A stretch of DNA of 64,000 nucleotides from Pseudoduganella plicata (GCF_004421005.1 NZ_CP038026.1:2480001-2544000); one strand, 5' to 3'. Positions 42,307 to 53,003 are shown, numbered from the stretch's first letter. Notes: generated by a model not told the origin, from the letters alone. Program-made: numbers and translations.

Positions 42307-43308
42307 TCAGGCGTGGTGATAGCCCGTGACAACCGCCACTTCGTCGCGCGAACCCAGGAAGACCGGCACGCGCTGGTGCAGTTTTTCCGGCTGGATGTCG
42401 AGGATGCGGTGCTTGCCGTCCGTTGCCATGCCGCCCGCCTGCTCGACGATGAACGCCATCGGGTTCGCTTCGTACATCAGGCGCAGCTTGCCCGGTTTGC
42501 TCGGGTCGCGGATGTCGGCCGGGTACATGAAGATGCCGCCGCGGTTCAGGATGCGGTGCACGTCCGCCACCATCGAGGCGATCCAGCGCATGTTGAAGTC
42601 GGTGCCGCGCACGCCTGCCGAACCGGCCAGCAGCTCGTTGATGTAGCGCTGCACGGGCGGATGCCAGTGGCGCTGGTTCGACATGTTGATCGCGAATTCC
42701 TTCGTCGTGGTCGGGATCTTCATGTCACGTTGCGTCAGCACCCACGAGCCCATCTCGCGGTCCAGCGTGAAGCAGTTGACGCCGTTGCCGGTGGTGAGCA
42801 CCAGCATCGTCTGCGGGCCGTAGACAGCGTAGCCGGCCGCGACCTGCTTGCTGCCCGGCTGCATGAAGTCCTGCTCCGTCGGCTGGCCCATGCCTTCCGG
42901 TGCCCTCAGCACGGAGAAGATCGTGCCGATCGAGACGTTGACGTCGATGTTCGACGAGCCGTCCAGCGGATCGAACAGCAGCATGTATTCGCCCTTCGGA
43001 TAGCGGTTCGGGATCTGGTGGATCGATTCCATCTCTTCCGACGCCATGGCCGCCAGGTGGCCGCCCCACTCGTTCGCTTCCAGCAGGATTTCGTTGGAAA
43101 TCACGTCCAGCTTCTTCTGCACTTCGCCCTGCACGTTTTCCGATTCCAGTGCGCCCAGCACGTCGCCCAGCGCACCCTTGCCGACGGAATGGCTGATGGT
43201 CTTGCACGCGCGCGCGACGACTTCGATCAGGAGGCGCAGTTCGGCCGGAATCGTGTTGTGCTGGCGTTGTTCCTCAACGAGGTATTGAGTGAGGCTGATG
43301 CGTTTCAT
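42307..43308 (-). CDS. fbp: Fructose-1,6-bisphosphatase, class I
   Basis: 333 residues from [16 protein letters not shown]. The metal and substrate site reads [16 protein letters not shown], with Glu ligands in [17 protein letters not shown] and the C-terminal [18 protein letters not shown] are also typical. It removes the 1-phosphate from fructose 1,6-bisphosphate in gluconeogenesis. It follows pepN in the same direction with an 80-base gap that holds a GC hairpin, an arrangement that I associate with Burkholderiales. Confidence 0.96.
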   Translation of the reverse strand: MKRISLTQYLVEEQRQHNTIPAELRLLIEVVARACKTISHSVGKGALGDVLGALESENVQGEVQKKLDVISNEILLEANEWGGHLAAMASEEMESIHQIPNRYPKGEYMLLFDPLDGSSNIDVNVSIGTIFSVLRAPEGMGQPTEQDFMQPGSKQVAAGYAVYGPQTMLVLTTGNGVNCFTLDREMGSWVLTQRDMKIPTTTKEFAINMSNQRHWHPPVQRYINELLAGSAGVRGTDFNMRWIASMVADVHRILNRGGIFMYPADIRDPSKPGKLRLMYEANPMAFIVEQAGGMATDGKHRILDIQPEKLHQRVPVFLGSRDEVAVVTGYHHA

Positions 43309-43388
43309 GGAGTCCCTTGGGTTGAAAATGGAAAACGGCGCGTGCTGCGCCGCCGCGGCGGCGCGCACGTCTAGATGAGGTGAAAGAA

Positions 43389-46022
43389 CTAATTGGACAG
43401 CGCCTTGCTGACGACTTCCAGCACGTCGTTCGACAGCTTCTGCGCACCAGCGACCTTTTCCAGCGCGGCGCGCATGTGCGTCTGCAGGGCGGGATCGTAA
43501 CGGCGCCAGCGGTCCATCGTGCGCGCCAGGCGGGCGGCCACCTGCGGGTTGAGGGCGTTGAGCTTGATGACGTGTTCGGCCCAGAACTCGTAGCCGCTGC
43601 CATCGGGCGCGTGGAACTGCGCCGGGTTGCCGTTGCAGAAGCTGAACAGCAGGCTGCGGGCCCGGTTCGGCGTCTTCAGCGTAAACGCCGGGTGCTGCAT
43701 CAGTTCGCGCACGCGGGCCACGTCGGTCGTCTGCGCGCTGGCCTGCATCGAGAACCACTTGTCGACCACCAGCGCTTCGCGTTCGAACTGCTGGTAGAAG
43801 CTTTGCAGCGCCCCGTCGACGTCGGCACCGCTGTGGATCAGCGATACCAGCGCGGACGCACGGTCCGTCATGTTCGTCGCTTCCTCGAACTGGCGGTGCG
43901 CCAGTTCGAGCACGTGATCGTCCGGCGCCGCGCACAGGTACGCCAGCGCCAGGTTCTTCAGGCCGCGCTTGCCGGCCGAGATGGCATCCGGGCTGTACTC
44001 GCCCGGCGTCTCGTTGGCGGCATACGCCGTCAGCAGCTCGGCGCGCAGCACCGTGGCGATCGTGCGGCGCATGAACTGGCGCGCCTCGTGGATGGCGCGC
44101 GGATCGACCACTTCCATCTGGTCGGCCACGACGGATTCGGACGGCAGGATCAGCGCCTGCTCGCGGAACGCGGCATCGAGCCCGTCGTCCAGCAGCAACG
44201 CGCGCTGGGCGGCGATGAAGCCATAGTCCAGTTCCAGCTCGGCACCCTGCTGCACGGCGGCGGTCAGCCGCAGCAGGCGCGCCATGGCCAGGCGCTGGCC
44301 CGCTTCCCAGCGGTTGACGGGATCGCTGTCGTGACGGAACAGGTGCACCAGTTCATCGTCCGTGTACGGATACTCCAGCACGACAGGGGCGGAGAAGTCG
44401 CGCAGCAGCGACGGCGTGGGCGCTTCCTTGATGCCTTCGAAGCGGAACGTCTGCTGCGCCTCCTTCAGCTCCAGCACGACCGTGGTTTCGCCTTCCAGGT
44501 TCAGGGCCATGTCGAAGCCGTCCGCACCCAGCAGGCCAACGGCCACGGGAATATGGAACGGCTGCTTGGTCTGCTGGCCCGGGGTGGGCGGGCAGCGCTG
44601 CGCCAGGGTCAGCTCGTAGACCTGCTGTTCGGCGTCGTACTTGGTGCTGGCCGTGACGATTGGCGTCCCGGCCTGGCTGTACCAGCGCTCGAACTGGTCC
44701 AGGTCGCGTCCGTTCGCATCGGCCATCGCGGCGCGAAAATCGTCGCACGTGACGGCCTGGCCGTCGTGCCGCTCGAAATACAGGTCCATGCCCTTGCGGA
44801 AACCGTCGCGGCCCAGCAGGGTCTGGTACATGCGCACGACTTCGGCACCCTTCTCGTAGACGGTAACGGTATAGAAGTTGTTGATCTCGACGAACGAGTC
44901 TGGCCGCACCGGGTGCGCCATCGGCCCTGCATCCTCGGGGAACTGGGCCTGGCGCAATGTGCGCACCTGGTCGATGCGGGTGACGGCGCGGCCCGTGGCC
45001 GTGCCGATCATGTCTGCCGAGAACTCCTGGTCGCGGAACACCGTCAGGCCTTCCTTCAGCGACAGCTGGAACCAGTCGCGGCACGTGACGCGGTTGCCCG
45101 TCCAGTTGTGGAAGTATTCATGGCCGACGACGGCCTCGATGCCGGCGTAATCGACATCCGTCGCGGTGGACGGATTGGCCAGCACGAACTTCGTGTTGAA
45201 GATGTTCAGGCCCTTGTTTTCCATTGCGCCCATGTTGAAGTCGCCCACGGCCACGATCATGAAGCGGTCCAGGTCCAGCTCCAGGCCCCAGCGCTCCTCG
45301 TCCCAGCGGATCGAGTTCTTCAGCGACTGCATGGCGTAGTCGGTCTTGTCCAGATTGCCGTCTTCCACCCACACCTGCAGCAGCACTTCGCGGCCCGACT
45401 GCAGCGTGTAGCGTTCTTCCTGGCACACCAGGCGCGCTGCCACCAGCGCGAACAGATAGGACGGCTTGCGGAACGGATCCTCCCACTTGGCGTAGTGACG
45501 CCCGTCCGGCAGGTCGCCCTCTTCCACCAGGTTACCGTTCGACAGCAAAACCGGGAATTTTTCCTTGTCCGCCCGCAGCATGACGGTGTAGACCGCCATC
45601 ACGTCCGGACGGTCCGGGAAATACGTGATGCGGCGGAAGCCTTCGGCCTCGCACTGCGTGTAGAAGCTGCCGTTCGACACGTACAGCCCGGACAATGTGG
45701 TGTTGTCCTGAGGAACGCACAACGTCTCGATTTCCAGCACGGCATTGAGCGGCGCGGCCTTGATGGTCAGCGTACTCGTCCCCACTATGTACTCACCAGG
45801 GTTCAGCGCGACACCGTTCATGCGCAGCGCGACCAGTTCGATGTCCTCGCCGTGCAGCACGATATCGTGGTTGTCGCTGTCGGGGTTGTGGCGCATCGTT
45901 ACGCGGTTGGCGACGATCGTGCGGGCGGGATCGAGATCGAAGCCCAACTCCACGGTTTCCACCAGGTAGCTGGGCGGGGTGTAGTCTTTGCGGTAAATCG
46001 TCTGCGGGCTGTCAGTTCTCAT
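43389..46022 (-). CDS. pepN: Aminopeptidase N, M1 family
   Basis: 877 residues from [14 protein letters not shown]; an in-frame start at 46064 would add 14 residues. The exopeptidase motif GAMEN (near residue 265) and zinc site HEYFHNW (near 300), with the following Glu in [13 protein letters not shown], are complete. The length matches the E. coli PepN type. It is cytoplasmic and completes peptide degradation by removing N-terminal residues. fbp lies downstream, and the gene is divergent from the DUF4136 lipoprotein. Confidence 0.96.
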   Translation of the reverse strand: MRTDSPQTIYRKDYTPPSYLVETVELGFDLDPARTIVANRVTMRHNPDSDNHDIVLHGEDIELVALRMNGVALNPGEYIVGTSTLTIKAAPLNAVLEIETLCVPQDNTTLSGLYVSNGSFYTQCEAEGFRRITYFPDRPDVMAVYTVMLRADKEKFPVLLSNGNLVEEGDLPDGRHYAKWEDPFRKPSYLFALVAARLVCQEERYTLQSGREVLLQVWVEDGNLDKTDYAMQSLKNSIRWDEERWGLELDLDRFMIVAVGDFNMGAMENKGLNIFNTKFVLANPSTATDVDYAGIEAVVGHEYFHNWTGNRVTCRDWFQLSLKEGLTVFRDQEFSADMIGTATGRAVTRIDQVRTLRQAQFPEDAGPMAHPVRPDSFVEINNFYTVTVYEKGAEVVRMYQTLLGRDGFRKGMDLYFERHDGQAVTCDDFRAAMADANGRDLDQFERWYSQAGTPIVTASTKYDAEQQVYELTLAQRCPPTPGQQTKQPFHIPVAVGLLGADGFDMALNLEGETTVVLELKEAQQTFRFEGIKEAPTPSLLRDFSAPVVLEYPYTDDELVHLFRHDSDPVNRWEAGQRLAMARLLRLTAAVQQGAELELDYGFIAAQRALLLDDGLDAAFREQALILPSESVVADQMEVVDPRAIHEARQFMRRTIATVLRAELLTAYAANETPGEYSPDAISAGKRGLKNLALAYLCAAPDDHVLELAHRQFEEATNMTDRASALVSLIHSGADVDGALQSFYQQFEREALVVDKWFSMQASAQTTDVARVRELMQHPAFTLKTPNRARSLLFSFCNGNPAQFHAPDGSGYEFWAEHVIKLNALNPQVAARLARTMDRWRRYDPALQTHMRAALEKVAGAQKLSNDVLEVVSKALSN

Positions 46023-46217
46023 GAGATTCGCCGGGGCCGGGATAAAAGGATATTTTACCAACACCGGCAGGATGCGACGTTCGTTTCTTTTCAGCTCTCA
46101 CGGCGGCCGTAACATTCTGTAATAATCGCATGGCGCGATATCGCCGCAATTACACTCGATCTCTGGAAAACGGATTATTCAGGGCAGCAGACAGCAGTAG
46201 CTAATTAGGGGAAGATC

Positions 46218-46874
46218 ATGAAATGCTTGGCCATCCTTGCCGCAGCGGGCACCCTGCTGCTGACCGGGTGTGCGACGACCATCCGCAGCGACGTCACCGT
46301 GTTCCACCAGTGGCCGGCGCAGCTGCAGGAGAAATCGTATGTCTTCGGCACGCCGGCACCGGCCGAGGACACGCTGGAATACCGCAGCTACCAGGACCTT
46401 GTCGCCGCCCAGCTGGACCGCCTGGGCTTTGCCCGCGCCGGCTCGCCGGCCGCGGCGAAGCTGCGCGTGGACATGTCGTTCTCGACCACGGACCGCCCTA
46501 CCCGGCACCTGCAGGCGATGGACCCGTATTGGGCAATGTCGCCCTACTGGGGACCGTACGGCTGGCCATACCGCGGCTTCTATCCGTCGCGCTACCGTTA
46601 CCGCCACTACGGCTTCCGGCCGTATTACGACCCGTGGATGTACGGCCCGACGGAATTCCGCGAAGTCGTCGTGCACAACTACGAGCGCAAGCTGAACGTG
46701 CAGATCGCCGACATGTCGGGTACGAAGCTGTACGACGTGACGGTGCACAACACGAGCCGCAAGCAATCCACGCCGCTGGTCATGCCGCTGCTGGTGCAGA
46801 GCGCCTTCAAGGAATTCCCGGGCGAGAGCGGCAAGGCGAAACGGGTCGAGCTGGAGCTTCAGCCGCAGCAGTAA
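46218..46874 (+). CDS. DUF4136 lipoprotein
   Basis: 218 residues. The signal ends in lipobox LLLTGC (Cys18). The mature domain follows the DUF4136 pattern (SDVTVFHQWPAQLQEKSYVF, YRSYQDLVAAQLDRLGFARA). A Tyr/Trp/Pro-rich insert (PYWAMSPYWGPYGWPYRGFY) lies in the middle, which is probably a flexible surface loop. It is predicted to be anchored to the outer membrane. Function unknown. AGGGGAAG precedes the ATG. Confidence 0.85.
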   Translation: MKCLAILAAAGTLLLTGCATTIRSDVTVFHQWPAQLQEKSYVFGTPAPAEDTLEYRSYQDLVAAQLDRLGFARAGSPAAAKLRVDMSFSTTDRPTRHLQAMDPYWAMSPYWGPYGWPYRGFYPSRYRYRHYGFRPYYDPWMYGPTEFREVVVHNYERKLNVQIADMSGTKLYDVTVHNTSRKQSTPLVMPLLVQSAFKEFPGESGKAKRVELELQPQQ

Positions 46875-46880
46875 TAGCGG

Positions 46881-46904
46881 AAAAACCAGCCCTCACGGGC
46901 TGGT
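46881..46904 (-). terminator. Terminator overlapping the stop of a tiny gene
   Basis: ACCAGCCC (46885-46892) and GGGCTGGT (46897-46904) with loop TCAC, then a T run on the minus strand (46881-46885). The stop codon of the 35-residue gene (46893-46895) lies in the loop. It ends the qor transcript. Confidence 0.82.
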
Positions 46905-47000
46905 GAAATACACCAGCACGCCCACCAACGCCACCGCCAGCAGCAGCACGATGAGCAGACGGCCGAACTTCGGCACGCCATCGTCTTCGGAAGAATTCAT
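46893..47000 (-). CDS. 35-residue single-pass membrane peptide
   Basis: MNSSEDDGVPKFGRLLIVLL..., an acidic start followed by one membrane helix (LLIVLLLAVALVGVLVYF) and a three-residue end. GAGGTGG lies six bases ahead of the ATG. It starts eight bases past the stop of the quinone oxidoreductase, so the two are co-transcribed, and the terminator hairpin overlaps its stop. The predicted topology is N-in by charge (KFGR before the helix). Function unknown; small membrane peptides often modulate partner proteins. Confidence 0.6.
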   Translation of the reverse strand: MNSSEDDGVPKFGRLLIVLLLAVALVGVLVYFTSP

Positions 47001-47007
47001 TTCCACC

Positions 47008-47985
47008 TCAATGCGGCAGCAGGATCGACGACCCGGTCGTGCGGCGCGACTCCAGGTCGACGTGCGCGCGGCCCGCATCCTGCAGGCGGTAACGCTGGTT
47101 GACGGCGATTTTCACTTCGCCGCTGGCGATCACGCCGAACAGCGAGCGCGCCGTCGCCTCCAGGTCTTCCCGCTTCGCCACGTAATGCGGCAGCGTGGGC
47201 CGTGTCAGGAACAGAGAACCGCGCGATTGGAGCTCCGCCGGCGCGAACGGCGGCACGGGACCGGAGGCGTTGCCGAAGCTGACCATCAGTCCCAGCGGCT
47301 TCAGGCAGTCGAGCGACCCGGTAAACGTGTCCCGGCCGATGGAGTCGTAGACCACCGAGACGCCTTCGCCGTTCGTCAGCTCGCGTACCCGCTCTGCAAA
47401 ATTCTCGCGCTGGTAATTGATGACGTGCGTGGCGCCATGCTCGATCGCCAGCGCCGCCTTTTCTTCCGAGCTGACGGTGCCGATCAGGTTCACGCCCAGC
47501 ACCCGCGCCCACTGGCAGGCGATCAGGCCGACACCGCCGGCGGCGGCGTGCCACAGCACCGTATCGCCGGGCTTCAGGTGGGCCGTGCGGTGCAGCAGGT
47601 ACTGTACCGTCATCCCCTGCAGCATCGCAGCGGCGGCCGTTTCAAAGCCGATGTGATCCGGCAGCACGACGAGGATATCGGCCGGCATATTGCGCACCTG
47701 CGCATACGCGCCGTTCGGCCGCGCCGCGTAGGCCACGCGGTCGCCGGCTTTCAGGCGCGTGACGCCCTCGCCCACCGCCTCCACGGTACCGGCGCCTTCC
47801 TGCCCCAGCCCGTTCGGCAGCGGCTGGGGGTACAGGCCCGTGCGGAAATACACATCGATGAAATTGACGCCGATGGCTTCGTGCCGCACCGTGACTTCGC
47901 CGGGACCGGGCGGTCCCACGTCCACGTCCACGTATTCCAGCACCTCCGGACCGCCGGTCCGCGTCATGCGTATCGCCTTGCTCAT
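47008..47985 (-). CDS. NADPH:quinone oxidoreductase (zinc-free MDR family)
   Basis: 325 residues from MSKAIRMTRTGGPEVLEYV, with GGAGG six bases ahead. It shows IGVNFIDVYFRTGLYP and the nucleotide-binding HAAAGGVGLIACQWARVLG with VISSEE-like acid loop (GTVSSEEKAAL). The zinc Cys residues of alcohol dehydrogenases are missing, as in Qor. It reduces quinones or enals with NADPH in the cytoplasm. A tiny membrane peptide gene follows. It is close to mgsA, which makes methylglyoxal, a related electrophile, but it is not clearly in the same operon. Confidence 0.92.
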   Translation of the reverse strand: MSKAIRMTRTGGPEVLEYVDVDVGPPGPGEVTVRHEAIGVNFIDVYFRTGLYPQPLPNGLGQEGAGTVEAVGEGVTRLKAGDRVAYAARPNGAYAQVRNMPADILVVLPDHIGFETAAAAMLQGMTVQYLLHRTAHLKPGDTVLWHAAAGGVGLIACQWARVLGVNLIGTVSSEEKAALAIEHGATHVINYQRENFAERVRELTNGEGVSVVYDSIGRDTFTGSLDCLKPLGLMVSFGNASGPVPPFAPAELQSRGSLFLTRPTLPHYVAKREDLEATARSLFGVIASGEVKIAVNQRYRLQDAGRAHVDLESRRTTGSSILLPH

Positions 47986-48007
47986 GTGTGCCTCCGTCTG
48001 GGTCGGT

Positions 48008-48424
48008 TCAAATGGTGGGTGCGGGGTTCGGTAACGATTGCGCCGCATCCATCGCCTGCTGCAGCTGCGACAGCACCAGGTGCGCCGTCGCGACGTTGGT
48101 CGCACAGGCCACGTTGTGCACGTCGCAGGCGCGCACCAGCGCATTGATGTCCGGCTCGTGCGGCTGCGGCGTCATCGGGTCGCGCAGGAAGATGATGGCA
48201 TCGATCTGCCCTTCCACCAGCTGGGCACCGATCTGCAGGTCGCCGCCGAACGGACCGGAATGCTTGCGCTCCACCGGCAGCCCCAGTTCGGTGATGAGCC
48301 GCCCGCCCGTCGTGCCCGTGGCCGTCAGCGTGCAGCGGCGCAGGAAGTCGGCGTATTCGCCGGCCAGCGCGATCATGTCGTCTTTCTTCCTGTCGTGGGC
48401 GATCAGGGCGATGCGGGGATTCAT
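48008..48424 (-). CDS. mgsA: Methylglyoxal synthase
   Basis: 138 residues. Typical motifs: [17 protein letters not shown] (catalytic Asp and Lys region), ATGTTGGRL (phosphate binding), [35 protein letters not shown] and [17 protein letters not shown]. It converts dihydroxyacetone phosphate to methylglyoxal as a bypass of lower glycolysis under phosphate shortage or sugar overload. It lies between the EamA transporter and qor, all on the minus strand with short gaps. Confidence 0.95.
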   Translation of the reverse strand: MNPRIALIAHDRKKDDMIALAGEYADFLRRCTLTATGTTGGRLITELGLPVERKHSGPFGGDLQIGAQLVEGQIDAIIFLRDPMTPQPHEPDINALVRACDVHNVACATNVATAHLVLSQLQQAMDAAQSLPNPAPTI

Positions 48425-48456
48425 GCCATCTCTTTCATGGTCGTCTCTTCCACAAG

Positions 48457-49374
48457 TCAGGAAGCCTTCTTTACCCGCGACAGCAGGTAGATCCCTGCCA
48501 GCACGAGCGCGGTACCCGCCAGCTGCCAGCTGGTGACGGGTTCGGCCAGGATGACCGCGCCCAGGAACAGCGTCGACACCGGGCCGATCATGCCGGCCTG
48601 GGAAGCGATGCCGGCGCCGACGCGCTGCACGGCCGTCATCGTCATGAACACGGGCGCCACGGTGCACAGCAGGCCGTTCACCAGCGACAGCCAGTAGACG
48701 GGCGCCGGCTGGATCAGCAAGCCGGCGGGACGCAGCAGGAAGAACTGGCCGATGCAGGCGGCGCTGGAAACGCACATCGCGTAGGCGACGAGGCGCAGCG
48801 AGCCGATACGCCGTACCAGTTCGCCGGAACCGAGCAGGTAGAAGGCATAGGTGGCCGCGGAGCCCAGTACCAGCAGCGAGCCGAGGACGACGTCGCCGCC
48901 GCCGTCCAGGTCGTGCACGAAGACGAGAATGATGCCGGCATACGCGATCGCCAGCGCGATCCATTGCAGCCGGCCGATGCGCTGCTTGAGCACCGTGGCG
49001 GAAATGAGCAGCACGAACGTGGGCGTGAGAAAGAGGATCAGGCGTTCCAGCCCGACAGTGATGTACTGCAGGCCCAGGAAGTCGAGGAAGCTGGAGGCGT
49101 AATAGCCCACCAGGCCCAGGCCGACGAGACGCCAGCGGTCGGCCGTGGACAGCGGTGGCCCGGCACGCATCTGCCACAGCGCCACGGCCGCAAAGACGGG
49201 CAGCGAAAACAGCATGCGGAACGCGATCAGCGTAACGGCGTCGATGTGATAGCGGTACAGCAGCTTCGCCACGACGGCCTTGGTGGAAAACAGCACGGCG
49301 CCGGCAATGGCCAGCGCCAGCCCGCCAAGGTGGCCCGCGTTGCTGCCCGAGGAGTCCGTTACGCTTTTTGTCAT
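48457..49374 (-). CDS. EamA/DMT-family transporter
   Basis: 305 residues from [12 protein letters not shown]; an upstream ATG would add nine residues. Ten membrane helices form two EamA halves ([19 protein letters not shown] to [14 protein letters not shown], and [18 protein letters not shown] to [19 protein letters not shown]). It is predicted to export or import a small metabolite across the inner membrane; the substrate is unknown. It precedes mgsA by about 30 bases. Confidence 0.9.
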   Translation of the reverse strand: MTKSVTDSSGSNAGHLGGLALAIAGAVLFSTKAVVAKLLYRYHIDAVTLIAFRMLFSLPVFAAVALWQMRAGPPLSTADRWRLVGLGLVGYYASSFLDFLGLQYITVGLERLILFLTPTFVLLISATVLKQRIGRLQWIALAIAYAGIILVFVHDLDGGGDVVLGSLLVLGSAATYAFYLLGSGELVRRIGSLRLVAYAMCVSSAACIGQFFLLRPAGLLIQPAPVYWLSLVNGLLCTVAPVFMTMTAVQRVGAGIASQAGMIGPVSTLFLGAVILAEPVTSWQLAGTALVLAGIYLLSRVKKAS

Positions 49375-49456
49375 CAGGGCATTGTAAAGCCAAATGAGCA
49401 ACCCCGCTGGCCGCGGCCCGGCTCGGCCGGATGTCCCGCCGCAGCCCGGCCGGCCG

Positions 49457-51940
49457 TCAGCCGACAGTTACCGCGACGGTTCCGGCGCGCACCGTGGCCG
49501 TCGTTTCGCGTGCCACGATTGCCGCCGGCGCGGCCGTACCGGCCAGCCGGTTGACCTGGCGGAACCGCGCCGTCAGCCCCGCCGGCGTCACGGTGACGAT
49601 GGTGTAGCCCTGCGCGTCCGTGTTCACGTGACGCAGCCACGGATTGCTGTTCAGCGCCGCCAGCTCGCCGGCGAGGTTGAGCAGCGTGCCGCCGAAATCG
49701 GTGCTGGTGGCAGCCAGCGAGTCCAGCACGGCCTGCGTGGTCGCGTCGAGCCTGGCCTCCGGCACGCCCCGGGTCGCCAGGGCGCCGCGCAGCGGCACGC
49801 GCAGGCCTTCCAGCAGCGTCTCGGTCGTCGGTGCCGCCTTGCCCAGCGTGTAGTCCAGCAGGTTGACGTGCACCGTCACGTTGCCCACGTCGGGCACGGG
49901 AATCGTGACGGGGTAGGCAACGATGGTGGCCAGTTCGCCCAGGCCGGCTGCCACTTCGCGCAGGTACGTGAAGAACGACTCCGAACTGATGCCGGCCGTG
50001 ACCAGGTCGACCATCACGGGCGTGCCGCCGCCGGGCGCGTCGAAGTCGTCGCTGACGGTGCCGGCCAGGAACGCGTGCAGATCGCCCGTCAGCGCGACGA
50101 CGTTGCCGACGCCGTTCTCGCGCAAATGCCGCATCAGCGCCTTGCGCTCGCTGTTGTAGCCGTCCCACTGGTCGCAATTGAGCAGGAAGCGGCGGAAGTA
50201 CGGCGCCAGCGCCGCAGCCTGGCCACTGTCGACGACGAAGCGGGACGCCGCCTTCCTGGCCTGGATATCCGGCCGGATGTACTCGAAGGCGATCGTATGC
50301 GCCGCCAGCGACGCGCTGGCGGCAGGCCCCGCGCTGGCACTGAGCGCGGCGAACAATGCGCGCGCCGCCAGCGTAGCCTGCGCCGTCGTCAGGCCCGCGG
50401 CCTCGCCGGCAGCCACCTGCTGCGCCAGCGGAGCGTCCGCCGCGACGGCGGCCGCAATGCGCAGCGCGCCGTTCTGGGCCGGGGCGGCGGCGGCACCGGC
50501 AGTGAGCGCTGCCACCACGGCGCCGGCCAGCGGCACGTTGCCGTCCGCGGCCAGCGACGCGGCCGTGATCGATGCCGCCATGGTCGGTACGGACCGCAAC
50601 GCCAGCAGCGACGCGATCGCATCGGTCCCGTTCAGCCCCATGCGGAGCAGCGACACCTCGTTGCCCCACAGTTTCCACGTGGTGCGCGCCTCCGTCATGG
50701 CGCCCTGCCACCACTGCCGCTGCGCCGCGCCCAGCATGCTGACGGGCGCCAGCGGATCGCTGCCGCCCGCCGCCATTCTGGCCGCTTCGGCGCGATCGAA
50801 CGCATCCTGCGGCACCAGGTAGCGGCTGCCGATGCGGCCCACCGGCTGGCCGCTCGCGCCCGGCGCCGATTCCGGGATTACGTGGTCGGCGCGGTACAGG
50901 CGCTGGTCCGTCATCACCAGCCGGGCCAGCGTGCCGAAGTCGAACTGGCGGTAGATGCGGATATTGTCGAAGCCCGACTGCGCCAGGTCGAACGACACGT
51001 CGGCCGGCATGAACTCGAACCAGGCCTGGCTGGCATCGCGGCGACGCTGCGTCTGGCGCGTGCCGCTGCCGCCGCCCAGCGTCGCGTCGTACGTCTGGGC
51101 ATCCTGCCAGCAGTCGTCGGAAAACTCGTGGTCGTCCCAGATGGCGATGAAGGCGAAACGCTCGTGCACCGCCTGCAAGCGCGGATCGGCGCGGTACTTC
51201 TTGTAGAGGTAGCGGTAATCGGCCAGCGTGGTCGCATAACGGGCCGCGCCGCTGCCGGTTGCGGTGCCGTCCGGCAGGCGCAGCGGCTCGTGCCGGACCT
51301 CGGTGGCGCCGGCCTGGAACGCTTCGCCCACCGTCTCATAGACGTAGTCGCCCAGGTGGATGACGAAATCGAGCTCGTTCTCGGTCGCCAGATGCGTCAG
51401 CGCGCCCCAGTGATTGACGCTCCAGTCCTGGCACGTCAGGCAGGCAAAGCGCAGCTCGCCGACAGCGGCGCCTGCCGCCGGGGCCGTGCGGAAACGGCCG
51501 ACATTGGAACGCACGTCGCCGGCCACGAACTGGTAATAGTATGTGCGGCCCGGCTGCAGGCCCGTCAGCTTGTGCCGCACCGTGTTGTCGTATTCGGTGC
51601 GCAGCGGCAGGCGCAGGTCCGCCACGGGCGCACCCGTCAACGGCGCATTGCTGCCCAGCAGGCGTGCATCGTCGCCGGCGCTGACGACCAGCTGCACGGT
51701 CGCCCCGGCGGACGCCGGCGCTGCCGCCGCCGGGTCGGCCGAAGCGGGGACGACGCGGGTCCACAGCACGATGCTGTCCGGGCGCGGATCGCCGGCCGCG
51801 ACGCTCTGCGGGAAGCGCCAGTCGCCGCCGCCCGCGGGCGGCAAACCGTCGATGGGGACGTCGCCGCCGCCGCTGCCGCAACCCGTTACCGCGGATACCG
51901 TGATGAAACCGCCCAGCTTCAGAAACTGTCGCCTGTCCAT
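49457..51940 (-). CDS. PhoD-type alkaline phosphatase, Tat-exported
   Basis: 827 residues from MDRRQFLKLGG, with AAGGGGG ahead. The start is a Tat signal (RRQFLK) that ends in a lipobox-like AVTGC (near residue 22), so it may be a Tat lipoprotein. An N-terminal beta-sandwich (WRFPQSVAAGDPRPDSIVLW) is followed by the PhoD metallophosphoesterase with LHLGDYVYE-like IHLGDYVYE, IWDDHEFSDD and ALTGDLHAF. A 100-residue Ala-rich insert (about 470-570) separates the halves. It would hydrolyse phosphate mono- or diesters in the periplasm with Fe/Ca. Confidence 0.9.
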   Translation of the reverse strand: MDRRQFLKLGGFITVSAVTGCGSGGGDVPIDGLPPAGGGDWRFPQSVAAGDPRPDSIVLWTRVVPASADPAAAAPASAGATVQLVVSAGDDARLLGSNAPLTGAPVADLRLPLRTEYDNTVRHKLTGLQPGRTYYYQFVAGDVRSNVGRFRTAPAAGAAVGELRFACLTCQDWSVNHWGALTHLATENELDFVIHLGDYVYETVGEAFQAGATEVRHEPLRLPDGTATGSGAARYATTLADYRYLYKKYRADPRLQAVHERFAFIAIWDDHEFSDDCWQDAQTYDATLGGGSGTRQTQRRRDASQAWFEFMPADVSFDLAQSGFDNIRIYRQFDFGTLARLVMTDQRLYRADHVIPESAPGASGQPVGRIGSRYLVPQDAFDRAEAARMAAGGSDPLAPVSMLGAAQRQWWQGAMTEARTTWKLWGNEVSLLRMGLNGTDAIASLLALRSVPTMAASITAASLAADGNVPLAGAVVAALTAGAAAAPAQNGALRIAAAVAADAPLAQQVAAGEAAGLTTAQATLAARALFAALSASAGPAASASLAAHTIAFEYIRPDIQARKAASRFVVDSGQAAALAPYFRRFLLNCDQWDGYNSERKALMRHLRENGVGNVVALTGDLHAFLAGTVSDDFDAPGGGTPVMVDLVTAGISSESFFTYLREVAAGLGELATIVAYPVTIPVPDVGNVTVHVNLLDYTLGKAAPTTETLLEGLRVPLRGALATRGVPEARLDATTQAVLDSLAATSTDFGGTLLNLAGELAALNSNPWLRHVNTDAQGYTIVTVTPAGLTARFRQVNRLAGTAAPAAIVARETTATVRAGTVAVTVG

Positions 51941-52098
51941 ACGTCCCCCTTGTTGTATATTTATAAAAGCATAACAGCAGTCATGCTCCTGCGCACGCCT
52001 GTCGAGTCCGCGCACGATTGAACGGTTATCGACAACTCGACATTTTCCGCGTACGCTGCGCGTTACAAGAATGCTATTTAACTTAAAAGGATGACATC

Positions 52099-52914
52099 AT
52101 GGCAGACACCTTCAGCACGTTCGACGGCGGCCCCGGCAAGGACAGCCTGTACGGCACCACCAACGCGGACGTCATGCACGGCAATGGCGGCGCGGACACG
52201 CTGATCGGCAATGGCGGCGACGACCAGCTGTGGAGCGGCAGCGCGGCTGACCCGGAAGGCAAGAACGACCGCGACGGCGACCTGCTCGACGGCGGTTCGG
52301 ACAACGACACGATCAACGGCGGCAACGGCAACGACCTGCTGATCGGCGGCGCCGGCAGCAACCTGATCACCGGCGGCGCCGGCGTGGACACGGCGCTGTA
52401 CAACCTGGCCCGCGGCGACTACACGATCGCACAGAAGAACGGCACCATCGGCGTCACCTCCAGCACTGGCGGCATCGACACGCTGAACGGCGTCGAGCGC
52501 CTGCACTTCACCGATGTGGACGTAGCCTTCGACCTCTCTGGCAACGCAGGCAAGGTGTACCGCCTGTACCAGGCAGCCATGGACCGCGCACCGGACAAGG
52601 GCGGCCTAGGCTACTACATCGCGGCCGCCGACAAGGGTGCCAGCTTCGAGGACATCGCCGCCGGCTTTACCCATAGCAAGGAATGGGCCGATCTGTACGG
52701 CGCCAGCTCGTCGACCGAAGCGTTCCTGACCAACCTGTACGACAACGCGCTGCACCGCGCGCCGGACCAGCAGGGCATGGCGTTCTGGACGGACGTGCTG
52801 GCCAAAGGCTACTCGCGCGAGTACGTGCTGATGGAATTCTCGGAAAGCGCCGAGAACCAGGCGCAGGTCATCGGTGCCATCCAGAACGGCATCGAATACA
52901 CGCCATACGTCTGA
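52099..52914 (+). CDS. RTX repeat plus DUF4214 protein, type I secretion candidate
   Basis: 271 residues without a signal peptide. Residues 9-105 hold Ca-binding GGxGxDxLxG repeats (GGPGKDSLYG, GNGGADTLIG, GGNGNDLLIG, GGAGSNLITG). Residues about 145-260 are two DUF4214 units (RLYQAAMDRAPDKGGLGYYI, NLYDNALHRAPDQQGMAFW). The layout fits proteins exported by ABC-type (type I) systems, often surface or biofilm proteins. The exporter is not in the window. AAAAGGATG precedes the ATG. Confidence 0.88.
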   Translation: MADTFSTFDGGPGKDSLYGTTNADVMHGNGGADTLIGNGGDDQLWSGSAADPEGKNDRDGDLLDGGSDNDTINGGNGNDLLIGGAGSNLITGGAGVDTALYNLARGDYTIAQKNGTIGVTSSTGGIDTLNGVERLHFTDVDVAFDLSGNAGKVYRLYQAAMDRAPDKGGLGYYIAAADKGASFEDIAAGFTHSKEWADLYGASSSTEAFLTNLYDNALHRAPDQQGMAFWTDVLAKGYSREYVLMEFSESAENQAQVIGAIQNGIEYTPYV

Positions 52915-52948
52915 TCTTCCACGGCCCCGACAGGCGGCAGTCCGACGG

Positions 52949-52972
52949 GGGCGGTATGTTAGAATACCGCCC
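52949..52972. terminator. Hairpin between the RTX gene and yebC
   Basis: GGGCGGTAT (52949-52957) and its exact complement (52964-52972) with a six-base loop. It lies 35 bases past the RTX stop and 30 before the yebC start. There is no T run, and TAGAAT in the loop could be a -10 for yebC. Confidence 0.45.
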
Positions 52973-53003
52973 TCGATTGCACACCGTCTAAGGAAGAGTC
53001 AAC

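Noticed and set aside
43380..46112. 910-residue open frame on the plus strand
   Set aside because: Antisense to pepN, which has intact GAMEN and HExxH motifs.
49394..52021. 875-residue open frame on the plus strand
   Set aside because: Antisense to the PhoD gene, Arg/Gln-rich, without domain or start signals.
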